DNA of 64,000 nucleotides from positions 1,240,001-1,304,000 of the forward strand of contig NZ_AP019827.1 in NCBI RefSeq assembly GCF_008327825.1, given 5' to 3'. Position numbers and translations under genes: made by a program. This document shows, piece after piece, positions 61,728-64,000 of the stretch. The stretch is from Leptotrichia shahii (lineage in GTDB: Bacteria; Fusobacteriota; Fusobacteriia; Fusobacteriales; Leptotrichiaceae). Under the pieces are notes generated by a model. It was not told the DNA's origin. It saw nothing but the letters and a program-made list of their open reading frames with translations, and did no database searches. Each line of letters starts with the position of its first letter. Positions within the stretch are counted from its first letter, which is position 1.

Positions 61728-62441
61728 TTAATCATCCCTCCTTCTTTTGTAGACATATTTACAAACAGAAATACTCACTTCATAAAGTAAGATTAATGGT
61801 GCTGCCATTGTTAAATCGCTTATAAAATCAGCTGGCGTCAGAACGACTGCAACTACCAGCAAAATAAAGTAGCCATATCGCCTGTTTTTTATTAAATATT
61901 GCGGTGTCAAGATATGCAGCGAGGTTAGAAATGCCACAATAACGGGCAATTCAAATATTACACCAAGCGGTAATGATGTATGTAATACAAATGTTAAATA
62001 ATTATTTGCTGTAAGTTGAATATTAAACAAATCTTTGCCAAAAGATAGTAAAACATTTAGTAAAGCAGGTGTTACTATAAAAAATCCAAAAGAAAGTCCT
62101 GTAACAAATAATATAAAAGTTGCAGGTACATAAGATAAAATTGCCTTAGCTTCCTTTTCCTTAAGAGCAGGACGAATAAAAGCCCATAGCTGATAACTTG
62201 TAAAAGGCAATGTCAAACTAAAAGCACATATTCCAGCCAGCATTAAATAAATGCTCAAAATATCATTAGGCCCAAGAACTGTGAGCTTCTGCTTGAATGA
62301 AGCCGTCAGTAATTTGTAAATATCGGAGCAAAATATCAAACTTACTAAAAAAGCCACAATAAAAAATATAATTGTGATAATGAGTCTTTTCCTAAATTCG
62401 CTCAAATGTTCTACAAGCGTCTGTTCATCAATTTTAGTCAT
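61728..62441 (-). CDS. tatC: Sec-independent translocase TatC
   Basis: A 237-residue protein with six predicted membrane spans. Conserved LVEHLSEFRKRL at the N-terminus (with the catalytic-site Glu) and GVIFELPVIVAFL in the fourth span identify TatC, the twin-arginine signal receptor. Between FTR1 and tatA on the same strand. Confidence 0.94.
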   Translation of the reverse strand: MTKIDEQTLVEHLSEFRKRLIITIIFFIVAFLVSLIFCSDIYKLLTASFKQKLTVLGPNDILSIYLMLAGICAFSLTLPFTSYQLWAFIRPALKEKEAKAILSYVPATFILFVTGLSFGFFIVTPALLNVLLSFGKDLFNIQLTANNYLTFVLHTSLPLGVIFELPVIVAFLTSLHILTPQYLIKNRRYGYFILLVVAVVLTPADFISDLTMAAPLILLYEVSISVCKYVYKRRRDD

Positions 62442-62484
62442 TCTATTCCTTTCCGATATTTTATCTTTTAAAATTTTTATTTTT

Positions 62485-64000
62485 TTATTTATCTTTTCTC
62501 TTTTTTATCAATGTAGCAATCACGATAATCACAATTAAAATTAATTGACTAATAAATACTTCCATATTTGCATAAATTCCCAAAATTTCCATTGTAGGTA
62601 TAAAATGAACTACGTGTAACGGTAAAATCCCTACAACTTGCAACATGTGAATACTTGTTCCAAGCATTTTAAATGCAAGGAAATAAATTGTCCATGTAAG
62701 TACAAAAAACACTTGATGTATTTTTATTTTTGAAGAAGCATATATTAAAACAAGTGCAATTACAATTAGTATCAATATCGCACTTACAATACCGATAATC
62801 AAATTCTGCAATGAAATTAATGGTAAAATTCCTACATAAAACAATATTGTTTCTGCCCCTTCTCTAAATACCGCAAGAAAACTAAGTACAAACATTGACA
62901 CAAAACTTCCTGTACTTAATACAATATCCATTTTTCTGTCAATATAATCTTGCCAAGATTTCAAGGATGATTTACTATGCAGCCAGAATCCAATCCCAAT
63001 CATCATTATAACTGCAAAAATTCCTACAAATCCTTCCAGAATTTCACGATTTGTTCCTGAAGATACCGCAGGAAATAACGCCTGAAGAGCAAATGCTATT
63101 ACCACACTTGCCAAAATTCCAGCAGCAGCTCCTGCATACACCCAACGTAATCCTTTTTTCTGATTTGCAGCTTTCAAGCTGCTTACCAATGCCAGAACTA
63201 TTAGAAGCGCCTCCACACCTTCACGAAGAAGTATAAACATTGCATCAATAAACGTATATTGTGCTTTTGTATCAATTTGTGATAATTCTGTAATTAATCC
63301 TTGTAATTGTTCCTGATACTCTTTTTCGCTACCTTTTACCATGATTATTGGAGTCTGTGTTTCCACTTTTGTATATAAAGCTGAATTTCTCGTACTTACA
63401 TCGCCTTCAACCGTAGGCCATACCTGAATAAACTCTTTCACTTTTGACTGACCTTTAGATTTATTTCCATTTTTAAAGGCTTCCAACGCATCTTTCAACA
63501 TATCTACAGCTTCTTTTAGTGTAATTGTGCTTGAAATATTATTTTCTATCTTCTTGCCATCTAAATAGTCTTGTATTGTTGATTTCAAGTCATTAAAAGA
63601 ATTGATTGTGCTGTCATAATCAAATGGCTCCACTTCCATAGAACTTCTCAAAAATGACATCGCAGTTTCTACTTTCCCATAGTAAGGAATACTTCTGCTT
63701 CTTATAAAACTTTCATTTCTTGTCCAGACACCATTAAATTTCAGATATTCTTTTTTCATAAGTTCCACATCTTTAGATTGAATTGCTTTTTCCAGCATAT
63801 CTAAAGCAGGATTCATTCTTGACTGGAACTTTTTCTTTTCTGCATTATCGTCAACAGGATTCTGCTCTTTTTCAAAAGCTAGTAATGCTGTTGTAACTTC
63901 TCTCAGGTCATCTTCTGACAATACAGCTTTTTCTTTATTTAAAAGTTCCTGTACCTTTTTCCCTTTCGTAGAATCAGCATTTTTAACCTTTTTAAATTCA
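62485..64000 (-). CDS. FTR1 family iron permease, 5'-truncated by the window edge
   Basis: At least 505 codons remain open to the window edge; the true start lies outside. The visible N-terminal part (roughly 230 residues) is soluble and helical, resembling the extended domain of EfeU/FTR1 proteins. The C-terminal permease has seven spans with both iron motifs REGVE (in LLREGVEALL) and REGAE (in VFREGAETILF). It imports ferric/ferrous iron. Placement before tatC-tatA fits systems in which a Tat-exported peroxidase (EfeB) or EfeO partner works with the permease; such a partner would be upstream, out of view. Confidence 0.88.
   Translation of the reverse strand, partial: EFKKVKNADSTKGKKVQELLNKEKAVLSEDDLREVTTALLAFEKEQNPVDDNAEKKKFQSRMNPALDMLEKAIQSKDVELMKKEYLKFNGVWTRNESFIRSRSIPYYGKVETAMSFLRSSMEVEPFDYDSTINSFNDLKSTIQDYLDGKKIENNISSTITLKEAVDMLKDALEAFKNGNKSKGQSKVKEFIQVWPTVEGDVSTRNSALYTKVETQTPIIMVKGSEKEYQEQLQGLITELSQIDTKAQYTFIDAMFILLREGVEALLIVLALVSSLKAANQKKGLRWVYAGAAAGILASVVIAFALQALFPAVSSGTNREILEGFVGIFAVIMMIGIGFWLHSKSSLKSWQDYIDRKMDIVLSTGSFVSMFVLSFLAVFREGAETILFYVGILPLISLQNLIIGIVSAILILIVIALVLIYASSKIKIHQVFFVLTWTIYFLAFKMLGTSIHMLQVVGILPLHVVHFIPTMEILGIYANMEVFISQLILIVIIVIATLIKKRKDK

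Noticed and set aside
1-64000. tRNA, rRNA or other stable RNA genes
   Set aside because: No G+C-rich cloverleaf or rRNA-like stretch was seen in any intergenic region by eye; a tRNAscan-SE and Infernal run would be decisive.

Overview
The window is very AT-rich, with long A/T homopolymers in the intergenic DNA. Genes are packed in short operons that carry clear GGAGG-type ribosome binding sites. The gene content (DKNYY-repeat secreted proteins, many Sel1/TPR proteins, a DUF4911 protein, a carboxynorspermidine-type dehydrogenase, a lysine-riboswitch DAP operon) suggests a fusobacterium, most likely Leptotrichia or a close relative. That assignment is inference from gene content; there is no rRNA or tRNA in the window to confirm it.

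Layout. 1-10 kb (mostly minus strand): cinA-type protein, trehalose-6-phosphate hydrolase, TtcA-like tRNA thiolase, TPR and Sel1 proteins, a split chromate transporter, M18 aminopeptidase and a secreted esterase. 10.4-16.2 kb: a lysine-riboswitch-controlled operon lysA-lysC-SDR-dapF-dapA with promoter, aptamer and terminator visible. 16.3-24 kb: MATE exporter, PTS IIA-Glc, carboxynorspermidine dehydrogenase, DUF421/DUF3290 pair, Ktr potassium uptake pair. 24-31 kb: asnS-TPR-dprA-topA-Sel1 run. 31-35.3 kb (plus strand): OPT transporter, coaX, an alpha/beta hydrolase and a membrane PLD-like protein in one transcription unit. 35.3-39.3 kb is the accessory, decaying part: an isolated signal peptide, OmpA-like protein, orphan DinJ antitoxin, a frameshifted small lipoprotein, an ISAs1-type transposase relic, and a DUF1722 + pyrimidine-dimer-glycosylase-like pair. 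39.3-48.3 kb: pepF, argH, GNAT, carB-carA. 48.3-52.9 kb: a gene-poor scar with a MITE-like element and a decayed partial duplication of a nitroreductase-lipoprotein pair, then nfo, a SUKH-like protein and a TrmH methyltransferase. 53-58.6 kb: two giant DKNYY-repeat proteins, HIT protein and rpiB. 59-64 kb: thioesterase, KH protein, second TtcA paralogue with DUF4911, and FTR1-TatC-TatA (FTR1 runs off the window).

The most unusual signal is not a gene system. Three families of short (about 104-125 bp) intergenic repeats, here called A, B and C, recur at many loci. A and B carry a central snap-back palindrome built on CAAGGGGTCAAGACCCCTTG. They are nested in one another (A inside B at 8.8 kb, C inside A at 58.7 kb and probably at 53.1 kb), one sits in the 5' leader of the OPT transporter operon, and several abut truncated genes. 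I see no convincing new defence or biosynthetic system; the closest candidates are the hydrolase/PLD membrane pair and the DKNYY pair.
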